This document shows, piece after piece, positions 1 through 15,005 of a stretch of 15,005 bases of DNA. The notes beneath the pieces were generated by a model. It was not told the origin of the DNA. It searched no databases and worked only from the letters and a program-made list of their open reading frames with translations. Each line of letters starts with the position of its first letter. Positions within the stretch are counted from its first letter, which is position 1. Position numbers and translations under genes: made by a program. The stretch spans positions 1 to 15,005 of the forward strand of contig NW_013651685.1 in the NCBI RefSeq assembly GCF_000499385.1, written 5' to 3'. This DNA is from Eimeria necatrix. Taxonomy: Eukaryota; Apicomplexa; Conoidasida; Eucoccidiorida; Eimeriidae.

Positions 1-22
1 TTAGGGTTTAGGGTTTGCTGCA
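1..22. repeat. TTTAGGG repeat at the end of the upstream RecQ intron
   Basis: Two to three TTTAGGG units run directly into the CTGCAG acceptor of the first visible exon. The intron itself begins outside the window. Confidence 0.8.
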
Positions 23-23
23 G

Positions 24-8649
<8,626 letters not shown>

Positions 8650-8796
8650 TTGAAATAAATAAATAATTAATTTAATTCTTGAAGTGTTTATTTAGATCTT
8701 TAGATCTTCATAAATAGTTCTTTTGCTAGCTAGTGATTCAGGTGCTGCTCGGGCCTTCGTACTGGCTCAGGCTGCTGCTGATTACTGCAGCAAAAG

Positions 8797-8855
<59 letters not shown>

Positions 8856-9071
8856 GGGCTGCAGGGGTCGAGTGACCTACGCCATGAGCAAGCGGAATGG
8901 GCGTCACAAGTGGAATTGTCTTCATTAGGAGAATTAAATGAATTAAAAGTAATAAATTTAATTAAAATTAATTAAAATAAATTAAATTAATTGAATTAAA
9001 TGAAAAGAAACAGACGATTTCATTAAATTCAGTGCCGGGGCTTGGAAGATCGCGGCAGGTGACCTTCGAGC

Positions 9072-9112
<41 letters not shown>

Positions 9113-9396
9113 AGTTTAAAGTGACGAAATAACCTCTTTTAAGTCTTTATCTGCATAAATTTAAATATATAATTAAAAATAAAGTTTTATTTTTTGAAAA
9201 AAGAAGAAAAGCAGCGAAGTATTTGGTTTGCTGCTGCGAGGCGTCGGACTGCTGCGGCGGTGGCTGCTGCTGCTTGCTGCTGCTGTTTTCTTCTTTTTCT
9301 CGGATTTCTTTGCAAATTTGACCTTTTTTGTTTGCAAATTTATTATTATTTGTTTAATTTCGACAAATAGTTTCCAAAAAATACCATTTTAACCCC
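8650..9396. other. Spacer after RecQ, with CAG/CTG runs and candidate small exons
   Basis: The RecQ 3' flank is AT-rich. Three GC-richer islands follow: a CAG run at 8798-8853 with flanking open frame (8733-8948), 9033-9058, and a CTG run at 9073-9113. They can be joined as exons 8733-8948, 9033-9058 and 9115-9124 with matching phases and a TGA, but no ATG lies in frame after the upstream stop at 8724. The remaining sequence (9125-9396) is AT-rich, apart from a CTG-rich island at about 9230-9290, with no clear coding signal. Confidence 0.5.
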
Positions 9397-9482
9397 ATGA
9401 AGGCTCTCTGGCGGCTCCCCCTGCGGCGCTCGACGGAGTTGCCGCAGCCGCTTGGGGTGTCTAGACGCAGCAGCCGCCCGCG

Positions 9483-9520
<38 letters not shown>

Positions 9521-9645
9521 ATTACTTTGGTAATGATTCAAAAGCCCCTTTTGATATTTATTTCGTTTGTTTTCTTGCTGCCAGCTGCATCGGCCTTTTC
9601 CTTCTAGCCAAGCTGCTGCTGCTGCTCTGGAGAGGAGGCGCCTAA
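9397..9645 (+). CDS. Small single-pass membrane protein, 82 residues, possibly mitochondrial; unknown function
   Basis: ATG at 9397 is the first Met after an in-frame stop at about 9355, and TAA is at 9643-9645. Residues 1-29 are basic with no acidic residue except one Glu (MKALWRLPLRR, then SRRSSRPR), like a mitochondrial presequence. Residues 30-41 are a 12-Ala run encoded by GCT repeats. After DYFGNDSKAPFD comes one strongly hydrophobic segment (about 54-78, IYFVCFLAASCIGLFLLAKL onward), ending WRGGA. This layout is typical of small subunits of inner-membrane complexes, but no family is recognised. A possible 55-bp intron (9530-9584, GTAATG to TGCCAG) would instead give an early stop, so the unspliced reading is preferred. 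Poly-Ala alone would not support the call; the ordered charge and membrane pattern does. Confidence 0.55.
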
Positions 9646-9651
9646 GTACGC

Positions 9652-9699
9652 CTGCTGCTGCTGCTGCTGCTGCTGCAGCGCAGCAGCAGCAGCAGCACC
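9652..9699. repeat. CTG/CAG inverted repeat (hairpin)
   Basis: A CTG run (from 9652) meets a CAG run through GCAGCGCAGC, so each strand can fold on itself. It lies directly after the small membrane protein ORF. Confidence 0.7.
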
Positions 9700-9702
9700 T
9701 GA

Positions 9703-9775
9703 AGTAGCAGCAGCAACAAGGGGCTAAAATGTCCAGCGGTACCTGCTAGGCCGGCAAGTGAAACAGCAGCAGCAA

Positions 9776-9806
<31 letters not shown>

Positions 9807-9861
9807 GCAAAACAGCAACGGCAACAGCAACGGCAGCAGCAGCAGCAGCAGCAGCGCAAAA

Positions 9862-9902
<41 letters not shown>

Positions 9903-9960
9903 CCTGTTCCTGCTGCAGCCAAATGCACCCTTTGGCCACTTTATTGACAATTCAAACTAA
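9703..9960 (+). CDS. Open frame without ATG: poly-Ala, poly-Ser, poly-Gln and a unique C-terminus; candidate last exon
   Basis: An 85-codon frame begins after TGA at 9700-9702 and ends at TAA 9958-9960. It reads KCPAVPARPASET, an Ala run, NSNGNSNG, a Ser run, a Gln run, then GLFLLQPNAPFGHFIDNSN. The unique, non-repetitive ends on both sides of the CAG tract favour real coding. It lacks a Met, so it would need an upstream exon; none is placed confidently. Alternatively it is chance readthrough of CAG repeats. Confidence 0.3.
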
Positions 9961-10146
9961 ATATTATTTCTTTTATAAATGCCATTAGAAGGGCCTCTGC
10001 TGCTGCTTCTTTTGCTGCTGAGGGGCTGCCATTTTTGGAAGTTTCTTTTAAATGAAAAAATAAAAATATTTCAATTTTATTTATTTGCCAATTAAAACAA
10101 AACAAAAGAAACTTGCAAACAGCTGCAGTGCATTTTGCTGCTGCTG

Positions 10147-10496
10147 CAGTGCTGCTGCCCTTATTGCTGCTGCTGCTGCTGCAGTGCTGCTGCCCTTATC
10201 GCTGCTGCTGCTGCTGCAGTGCTGCTGCCCCTATTGCTGCTGCTGCTGCTGCAGTGCTGCGGCCCTTATCGCTGCTGCTGCTGCTGCAGTGCTGCGGCCC
10301 TTATCGCTGCTGCTGCTGCTGCAGTGCTGCTGCCCTTATCGCTGCTGCTGCTGCTGCAGTGCTGCTGCCCTTATCGCTGCTGCTGCTGCTGCAGTGCTGC
10401 TGTCCTTATCGCTGCTGCTGCTGCTGCAGTGCTGCGGCCCTTATCGCTGCTGCTGCTGCTGCAATGCTGCTGTCCTTATCGCTGCTGCTGTTGCTG
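10147..10496. repeat. 35-bp minisatellite, 10 copies
   Basis: Ten units start exactly 35 bp apart (10147, 10182, 10217 and so on to 10462), each CAGTGCTGCTGCCC, then TTATCG, then five CTG. Variants: CTATTG or TTATTG for TTATCG, GCGGCCC for GCTGCCC, TGTCC for TGCCC, and CAATG for CAGTG in the last. The period is not divisible by three, so any reading frame cycles through all three. This makes three overlapping open frames with the same peptides permuted; none is credible as protein. Confidence 0.92.
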
Positions 10497-10657
10497 CAAG
10501 GCTGCTGCAGTGCTGCTGCTCTTGTTGCTACTGCTGCTGCTGCAGCTTTTGCTGCTCTTGCTGCTGCTTCTGCTGCTGCTGCGGCGGCTGTTGATGCCGG
10601 CCGGCCCCTGTCAATTGACTAGCCCCTCCCCTGCCGCTGCTGTTGCTGCTGCTGCTG

Positions 10658-10715
<58 letters not shown>

Positions 10716-10734
10716 TGTCCTGCTGCATGCACGC
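10497..10734. repeat. Degenerate CTG repeat tract
   Basis: CTG-rich sequence continues from the minisatellite. It is broken by a short unique part (about 10585-10635, GCCGGCCGGCCCC) and ends in a long CTG run (about 10640-10712). Translations are poly-Leu, poly-Cys or poly-Ala and carry no other protein-like signal. Confidence 0.7.
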
Positions 10735-10961
10735 TGCTGTTACATGAATGCAAATGCTAGGAAGCACTTAGTTGTAAAGGGGAAACTAATTATTTTAATT
10801 TATTTTCCATTTTAAGCTTTTATATTTAAATGCATTTATTTGTTCTTTCACTTTTGCTGCAGCATATTATCTATATTATTATATATATTGTATTTCAATT
10901 CAGATATGCTGCTGCAGCTGCTGCAGCTGCTGCAGCAGCAGCAGCAGCAAATCTTCGATGC
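10735..10961. other. AT-rich spacer with a CTGCAG palindromic cluster
   Basis: Apart from AT-rich sequence, 10904-10949 carries CTGCTGCAG repeats ending in a CAG run, able to form a hairpin. No gene is seen. Confidence 0.6.
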
Positions 10962-11027
10962 CTAAACCCTGAACCCTAGGCCCTGAGCCCTAGAGCCTAA
11001 ACCCTAAACCCTAAACCCTAAACCCTA
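10962..11027. repeat. Interstitial CCCTAAA repeat, partly degenerate
   Basis: Degenerate units (CCTGAAC, CCTAGGC, CCTGAGC) pass into perfect CCCTAAA copies. This is outside any gene supported here, so such repeats are not limited to introns. Confidence 0.85.
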
Positions 11028-11440
11028 ACTGGCTGCGAGCCGCTCAGCTGCCAACTCATTGAAATGTTTTTGAGTTGGGTCTGTGGCATTAAATAAAAAA
11101 CAAAGTTTTTGCATTTTTGAGTCTTTCTTCAAAAGTATTTATCGGGATTTTGCAAAAAGCCAAAAAGTCAATTCTTTTATATCAATTTAAGACTTTTTTG
11201 GCTTTTTTTATTTCGGAATTTGACTTTGGTTTGCTTTGTAGCTCAATTTAATGCCATTAAGACATTCGGTGAAGGGGAAAATGGCAAAAATAACCCTAAA
11301 TGGCATTGTTTTGTTAATAATTTGAATTCAAATGGCATTTTTTGTTAATAATTTGAATTTAAATGGCATTTTTTGTTAATAATTTGAATTTAAATGGCAT
11401 TATTTTGTTTGATTTCACTTCAAATGGCATTATTTTGATT
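11028..11440. repeat. AT-rich spacer with a 31-bp minisatellite, about 5 copies
   Basis: AAATGGCATTTTTTGTTAAT, then AATTTGAATTT, recurs with TGGCATT at 11301, 11333, 11364, 11395 and 11425 (steps 32, 31, 31, 30). The last copies diverge (TTTGATTTCACTTC). The inverse motif ATGCCATT occurs just upstream at about 11250. No coding potential. Confidence 0.85.
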
Positions 11441-11797
11441 GGAGTGGTCTGGCTCTGGGGTGTGCAGACACCGCAGACGAAAAATTGAAATAAGAGCACC
11501 ACCGACTGCCGTTTTTTTTCGTTTTTTCTTTTTGAAATAAATAAAATGAATAAAATAAATAAATTAAATTAAATAAATGCATTTAAATTGGTTTTCAAAG
11601 GCTGAGTCGCGTGAAAGAGGCCGAAGTGGCTGCGGCCGGAATGCCTGACCACCGGGCGGCGCGCCGGTGCTGCTGCAGTGTCGGAGCTGCTCAGCGAGGC
11701 CCCAAAGTCTCTTTTTTTGCGGAAAAAATGAAAAATAAAAGCCAAAAAAGAAGAAATAAATTCATTTAATTGCGAAATTCGATTTAAAAAGGGGAAA
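11441..11797 (+). promoter_or_regulatory. Probable 5' region of the second multi-exon gene, with a short upstream ORF
   Basis: A GC-rich island (about 11600-11712) lies between AT-rich stretches. It contains a 43-codon ORF from ATG 11641 (MPDHRAARRCCCSVG onward) to TAA at about 11770, ahead of the proposed start at 11798. It could be 5' UTR with an upstream ORF, or an unrecognised first exon. No promoter motif can be named. Confidence 0.3.
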
Positions 11798-11840
11798 ATG
11801 CAAGAAACTTTCTACCAGCGCGTCTTCGTCGCCTTGGGCG
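11798..11840 (+). CDS. Candidate first coding exon of the EF-hand-like gene
   Basis: MQETFYQRVFVALG plus one base, then GTGAGTCACC, a strong donor. The upstream frame is open but AT-rich. This start is chosen because it is the first Met next to the donor. Confidence 0.4.
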
Positions 11841-12047
11841 GTGAGTCACCTCGGGCGCTCCGCGGGTTTTCCCTCAGATTGCACTTTTTTCGCCTCTTTT
11901 GCCGCTTTTAAGGAAATGAAATAAAATAAATATTTAAATTAAATCCATTTAAACTTAATTTGTCTTTTTGGGGCCCCAAACGCCGCCGCCGAAGCCGAGA
12001 AATTGCATTTCCAAGTGCTCGCCCACGCCCTTCCTGCGCACTCCTCT

Positions 12048-12108
<61 letters not shown>

Positions 12109-12337
12109 ATCCCCTGAACTATGGCTTGGCCCCGAGAGGCCTCGAAAGCGGCTTTTCGGGGCAGCAAATAAAAGTTTCTTTTTCGAAAAGCTGCAGTGTT
12201 CGGGTGTACGTACACCCCGCAGGCGATGAGGCGCGCCCCAAAGCTGCCCAAAACTCCAACACTTTTCTTCCTCATCTTTCTCTCTTGGGAGCAGTCCAGT
12301 CCCGGCAGCTGGGGGAGTTCCTCGACGGAAAAGGTAT

Positions 12338-12405
<68 letters not shown>

Positions 12406-12592
12406 NNNNNNNNNNNNNNNNNNNNNNNNNNNNNNNNNNNNNNNNNNNNNNNNNNNNNNNNNNNNNNNNNNNNNNNNNNNNNNNNNNNNNNNNNNNNNNN
12501 NNNNNGCGTGCAGCAGCTGCAGATGCGGCTGAAGGGCGGAGCGTGGGCCGCTTCGTCGTGCGCGCAGTACTTTGACCTGCGCCCCTCCTTCA

Positions 12593-12651
<59 letters not shown>

Positions 12652-12774
12652 AGGCGTCTGCAAGTTGATTAGCTCCGACAAGCCGCATGCGTTTGAGTCT
12701 GCTGTATTGGCTCGGCAGCAGCTCGTGAGCGGGGGAAAGCTGCTGCGGCTTTCGCAGCTGCAGCAGTCCTCGCT

Positions 12775-12828
<54 letters not shown>

Positions 12829-13025
12829 GGGGCTGTGGCACAGCAAACTCGCAGCAGAAACCCCCTCCACCTGCTCCCCAGGGGCCTCCCAGGGGGCCCC
12901 CGACCCCAGCATTATAGGCGAAGATGAAGTGGGTCGGGGGGCCCCCCAAGAAGTGGGTTTTGTGAGGAGGGCCCTGACGCAATGTTACCGCTTCTGCAGC
13001 ACTTTGGCGCTGCACAATTTGCTGC

Positions 13026-13069
<44 letters not shown>

Positions 13070-13171
13070 TGCAGCAGCTGCAGCTGCAGCTGCATGCGCT
13101 TCCGCGACCGGCAGAAAAAGGCCTTGGGAGAGTTCAGTGCGGAGGCAAGCCCCAACGAATATACACCAGCA

Positions 13172-13233
<62 letters not shown>

Positions 13234-13549
13234 GGCAGCAGCTGTGTTGCGTTTGCTGCTTCCAATGCGTTCGAGCTTGTAGTGTGTACTGTCTAAACGT
13301 ATAGACGCGGGAGGAAAGAAGAGGGGCCGCGTAAACCACGTTTTAGGGTTTAGGGTTTAGGGTTTGTGTGCTGCAGGCCCTGCAGCAAGTGGTGGCTTCG
13401 GTGCAGCGCGAAGACATTGCCCTCATTTGCGGCTCTCTTGAAGAACTAAACTGCTGCTTGGGGGCCCTCGAGGCCCTGGGGGGTATTCGAGAAGAGGGGC
13501 CCCTGGGGGCCCCCGGGGGCCCCTTCTTTGAGCCCGAAGGCCTCAAACC

Positions 13550-13595
<46 letters not shown>

Positions 13596-13665
13596 GCGCA
13601 CGGGCTGCTAAGCTTGCTCGTGTCGCAGTTGAGCTGCTGCTCGCTGCTCTTCGGCCCCGCGGCGC

Positions 13666-13726
<61 letters not shown>

Positions 13727-14696
13727 ACTGCAGAGGGCCCCTGCGGGGCCCCCCCCCGGAAGTGTTTGCGAAGTGCTGCTGCAGCGAGACGCCAAAACCC
13801 TAAAAGTTTTGGATTGCCAAATTCGGAAAAAAGGAACTTTTAATTACTTGAGTCGCGCATGCACCCACATGTCAGCTGCAAACCCTAAACCCTAAACCCT
13901 AAACCCTAAACCCTAAACCCTGAACCCTGAACCCCAGGCCCTAGACCCTAGACGCTAAACCCTAAACCCTAGACCCTAAACCCTGAACCCTAGACCTCAA
14001 ACCCTAAACCCTAAACCCTAAACCCTAAACCCTAAACCCTAAACCCTAAACCCTAAACCCTGCGCTGCTGCTGCAGGTGGGAGACGCAAACGGGGCTTTT
14101 TGGGGACTCTTCGCTTCCTGCTGCTGAAGTGCAGCAAAGGCTGCAGTCCGACATGGCTTCCCTAGCCGTACGTACACCCTATACTTGCATGCATGCATAC
14201 ATGCATGCATGCATGCATGCATGCATGCATGCAACTTGCACGCATGCATGCAAGCAAGTAACTCCGCACTTGCATGCATGCATGCATGCATGCATGCATG
14301 CATGCATGCATGCGGGCACTGTGGCATTTCTCACAAGCAGTTATTTGGGGCCGCATGCATTCTGTGGGGCCCCACAGCCCTCGCTGGGGGCTGCATGCGC
14401 GGCTGCATGCAGAGTGTGGGGCCCCACACGGTGCATGCAAGTGTGGGGCCCCACATTTGGGGCTGCATGCGTTGTGTGGGGCCCCACAGGACTCCGAGGG
14501 TTTCATAACTTTGGAAGAAGCTGCTGCTTTGGGGGCCGTCTATGGGGCCTCTCCAGCTAGGGGGGCCCTCAGGGTTTGGCAGCAGCAGCGGGGGCCCCTT
14601 TTGGACTTCAAAGAAATGCTTTTCTTCATTACTTCTTTTCGAATCCAAGACAACCTCCAGCTCCTCGCGGAGCCTTTCCTTCTCTTCGACAAGGAG
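11798..14696 (+). CDS. Multi-exon gene with amino-acid homopolymers and C-terminal EF-hand-like region; 3' end outside window
   Basis: Tentative exons: 11798-11840, 12295-12333, 12654-13231 (or 13243), 13377-13870, 14077-14167 and 14490-14696, with compatible phases. ATG 11798 is followed by QETFYQRVFVALG and a GTGAGT donor. Exons carry poly-Gln (12782-12826, 13551-13592), poly-Ser (13027-13069, 13667-13723) and poly-Ala (13167-13231), as well as GAP-type linkers. Unique parts include VCKLISSDKPHAFESAVLAR and VQREDIALICGSLEELNCCL, which I do not recognise. The last exon looks like an EF-hand pair, so the product may bind calcium; an EF-hand TBC-type or similar regulatory protein is possible but unproven. 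The 5' half is uncertain because a 100-N gap may hide an exon. Confidence 0.5.
12050..12109. repeat. CTG repeat, 20 units with one TTG interruption
   Basis: It lies in the proposed first intron of the EF-hand-like gene. On either strand it produces poly-Leu, Cys, Ala, Ser or Gln ORFs that are probably artefacts. Confidence 0.8.
12295..12333 (+). CDS. Candidate small exon of the EF-hand-like gene
   Basis: Acceptor CTCTTGGGAGCAG. It reads (V)QSRQLGEFLDGK plus one base, and the donor is GTATTTG. Phases fit both the first exon and the exon at 12654. The adjoining CTG repeat and gap make this uncertain. Confidence 0.4.
12341..12405. repeat. CTG repeat running into an assembly gap
   Basis: A perfect CTG run of at least 21 units stops exactly where the N run starts, so its true length is unknown. 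Confidence 0.9.
12406..12505. other. Assembly gap of 100 N
   Basis: Exactly 100 undetermined bases, the usual placeholder for a gap of unknown size. GC-rich, coding-like sequence follows (12508-12592: VQQLQMRLKGGAWAASS in one frame). It cannot be phased to the downstream exon, so an exon may be partly lost in the gap. Confidence 0.97.
12594..12652. repeat. CTG repeat ending in a CTGCAG splice acceptor
   Basis: About 19 CTG units end in CAG|GCGTCTGC, the proposed acceptor of the 12654 exon. In the downstream frame the repeat could also be read as poly-Ala. Confidence 0.7.
12654..13231 (+). CDS. Large exon of the EF-hand-like gene with poly-Gln, poly-Ser and poly-Ala
   Basis: The frame is open from here to TAG at 13280. 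Unique stretches (VCKLISSDKPHAFESAVLAR; EVGFVRRALTQCYRFCSTLA; MRFRDRQKKALGEFSAEASP) separate a 15-Gln run, a Ser run and an Ala run. It also has a GASQGAPDPS/GRGAP linker. Possible phase-0 donors: GTGAGG at 12962, GTGGCA at 13232, GTGTTG at 13244. The end is therefore tentative. The antisense frame is also open but is an artefact of the repeats. Confidence 0.5.
13341..13365. repeat. Short TTTAGGG array before an acceptor
   Basis: Three to four TTTAGGG units run into TTTGTGTGCTGCAG, the same arrangement as at the left edge of the window. Confidence 0.85.
13377..13870 (+). CDS. Exon of the EF-hand-like gene, with helical segment, poly-Gln and poly-Ser
   Basis: Acceptor GTGTGCTGCAG. It reads ALQQVVASVQREDIALICGS, then LEELNCCLGALEALGG, which looks helical. 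Next come a GPLGAPGGP linker, 14 Gln, EAHGLLSLLVSQLSCCSLLF, a Ser run, and AKTLKVLDCQIRKKGTFNYL, then SRACTH plus AT. Donor GTCAGC at 13871 is followed by CCCTAAA. Phase 2 matches the next exon exactly (AT+G). Function not recognised. Confidence 0.6.
13880..14062. repeat. CCCTAAA array, intronic, with degenerate centre
   Basis: About 25 units. The middle (about 13920-13998) carries CCCTGAA and CCCTAGA variants, while the flanks are perfect, so newer copies lie at the edges. It ends in TGCGCTGCTGCTGCAG, the next acceptor. Confidence 0.85.
14077..14167 (+). CDS. Short exon of the EF-hand-like gene
   Basis: G completes Met, then WETQTGLFGDSSLPAAEVQQ and RLQSDMASLA, ending in phase 0 before GTACGTACACCC. 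The other frames meet stops early. AAEVQQRLQSDM is probably the helix before the EF-hand-like loop in the next exon. Confidence 0.6.
14186..14313. repeat. TGCATGCA tetranucleotide arrays (two blocks) in an intron
   Basis: ATGC/GCAT repeats at 14186-14233 and 14271-14313 are separated by a short spacer that contains CGCATGCATGCAAGC. The repeat is self-complementary. It also consists of overlapping TGCATGC, a known apicomplexan AP2-type motif. Confidence 0.9.
14363..14488. repeat. Four copies of the palindrome TGTGGGGCCCCACA with GCATGC spacers
   Basis: Perfect 14-bp palindromes at 14363-14376, 14415-14428, 14442-14455 and 14475-14488. A GCATGC lies 4-5 bp upstream of each. The fourth supplies the CACAG acceptor of the next exon. 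Confidence 0.92.
14490..14696 (+). CDS. Exon encoding an EF-hand-like pair
   Basis: Acceptor GGCCCCACAG. Sixty-nine codons in phase 0 start DSEGFITLEEAAALGAVYG, which resembles positions 3-12 of an EF-hand loop (D, E, G, I and final E at positions 3, 5, 6, 8 and 12) with an F helix. After a short insert, LLDFKEMLFFITSF and DNLQLLAEPFLLFDKE look like the inter-hand segment and the E helix plus loop start of a second hand (F-x-x-F-D-K-D in the family). Loop position 1 of the first hand would be Leu, so it may not bind calcium. Donor GAG|GTCCTG leaves the rest of the second loop beyond the window's CTG tract. Confidence 0.6.
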
Positions 14697-14697
14697 G

Positions 14698-14698
<1 letters not shown>

Positions 14699-14736
<38 letters not shown>

Positions 14737-15005
14737 GGCTGCTGCGGCTGCTGCTGCTGCTGCTGCTGCTGCGGCTGCTGCTGCTGCTGCTGCTGCGGCT
14801 GCTGCTGCTGCTGCTGCGGCTGCGGCTGCGGCTGCTGCTGCTGATGCTGATGTTACTGATGCTGATGCTGCTGCTGCTGCTGTTTGTGCGACTGCTGCTG
14901 CTTGTGCTGCTGCTGCTGCTGCTGCTGCTTGTGCTGCTGCTGCTGTTTTTGTTGCTGCTGCAAATATCCGTGCTGCTGCTGCTGTTGTTCGTGCTTCCGC
15001 TTCTG
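14699..15005. repeat. Long CTG-rich tract to the right edge
   Basis: CTG runs with CGG, ATG, TTG and TGT interruptions. It follows the donor GTCCTG, so it is probably intron. If unspliced it would read as poly-Leu after EV. Confidence 0.75.

Noticed and set aside
8854..8930. Short frame MGCRGRVTYAMSKRNGRH, briefly like a ribosomal protein
   Set aside because: Only 24 codons, no conserved Cys pattern, and no family match I can defend.
10147..10496. CRISPR-like array
   Set aside because: Repeats are contiguous with no variable spacers, in a eukaryotic genome.
10085..10815. Three long overlapping ORFs rich in Leu, Cys and Ala
   Set aside because: They come from a 35-bp CTG-rich unit that cycles through three frames and give the same peptides permuted; no unique sequence supports them.
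11908..12912. 334-codon minus-strand ORF across the N gap
   Set aside because: It is open only because CAG/CTG repeats lack stops and N is undefined; the plus strand has phase-matched exons.
12590..13339. 249-codon minus-strand ORF
   Set aside because: It is the antisense of homopolymer-coding exons; its unique parts are shorter and less protein-like than the plus-strand frame.
14046..14560. ORFs of repeating Met-His-Ala-Cys on both strands
   Set aside because: They translate the self-complementary ATGC array in an intron.

Overview
The window is nuclear DNA of a coccidian apicomplexan, most probably Eimeria. Three things point there: interstitial telomere-type repeats (TTTAGGG/CCCTAAA) packed into introns, CAG/CTG runs that encode homopolymeric Gln, Ser and Ala tracts, and short exons in long low-complexity introns. 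No species can be named from sequence alone.

Region 1 (1-8649, + strand) is a 5'-truncated gene for a RecQ-family DNA helicase. Twelve phase-compatible exons were rebuilt by hand. They encode about 806 residues: helicase motifs II to VI, the zinc-binding module and winged helix of the RQC domain, an HRDC domain, and a Gly/Pro-rich acidic tail. This is the BLM/Sgs1-type layout. Walker A lies upstream of the window. Most introns are filled by their own simple repeat: TTTAGGG, CCCTAAA, AATTA, TAGC, TTTA, TA or CTG.

Region 2 (8650-11797) is mostly repeats and spacer. It holds a single-exon ORF for an 82-residue membrane protein (9397-9645) and two weaker coding candidates (8733-9124 and 9703-9960). 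It also has a ten-copy 35-bp CTG-rich minisatellite, a five-copy 31-bp AT-rich minisatellite, and interstitial CCCTAAA.

Region 3 (11798-15005, + strand) is the 5' part of a second multi-exon gene that runs off the right edge. Its exons are loaded with poly-Gln, poly-Ser and poly-Ala. A 100-N assembly gap sits in one of its CTG repeats. Its 3' exons encode an EF-hand-like pair, which suggests a calcium-binding protein. The N-terminal part is not recognised.

The most unusual observation is an 'exon echo'. At four RecQ exons the last 27-60 nt, in three of the four cases with the 5' splice site, recur one or two times in the following intron, next to the intronic repeats. Other points of note are a one-base frame break in the RQC exon at a GGGCCCC heptamer, TAGC arrays on both sides of one exon, and four copies of a 14-bp palindrome of which the last forms a 3' splice site.
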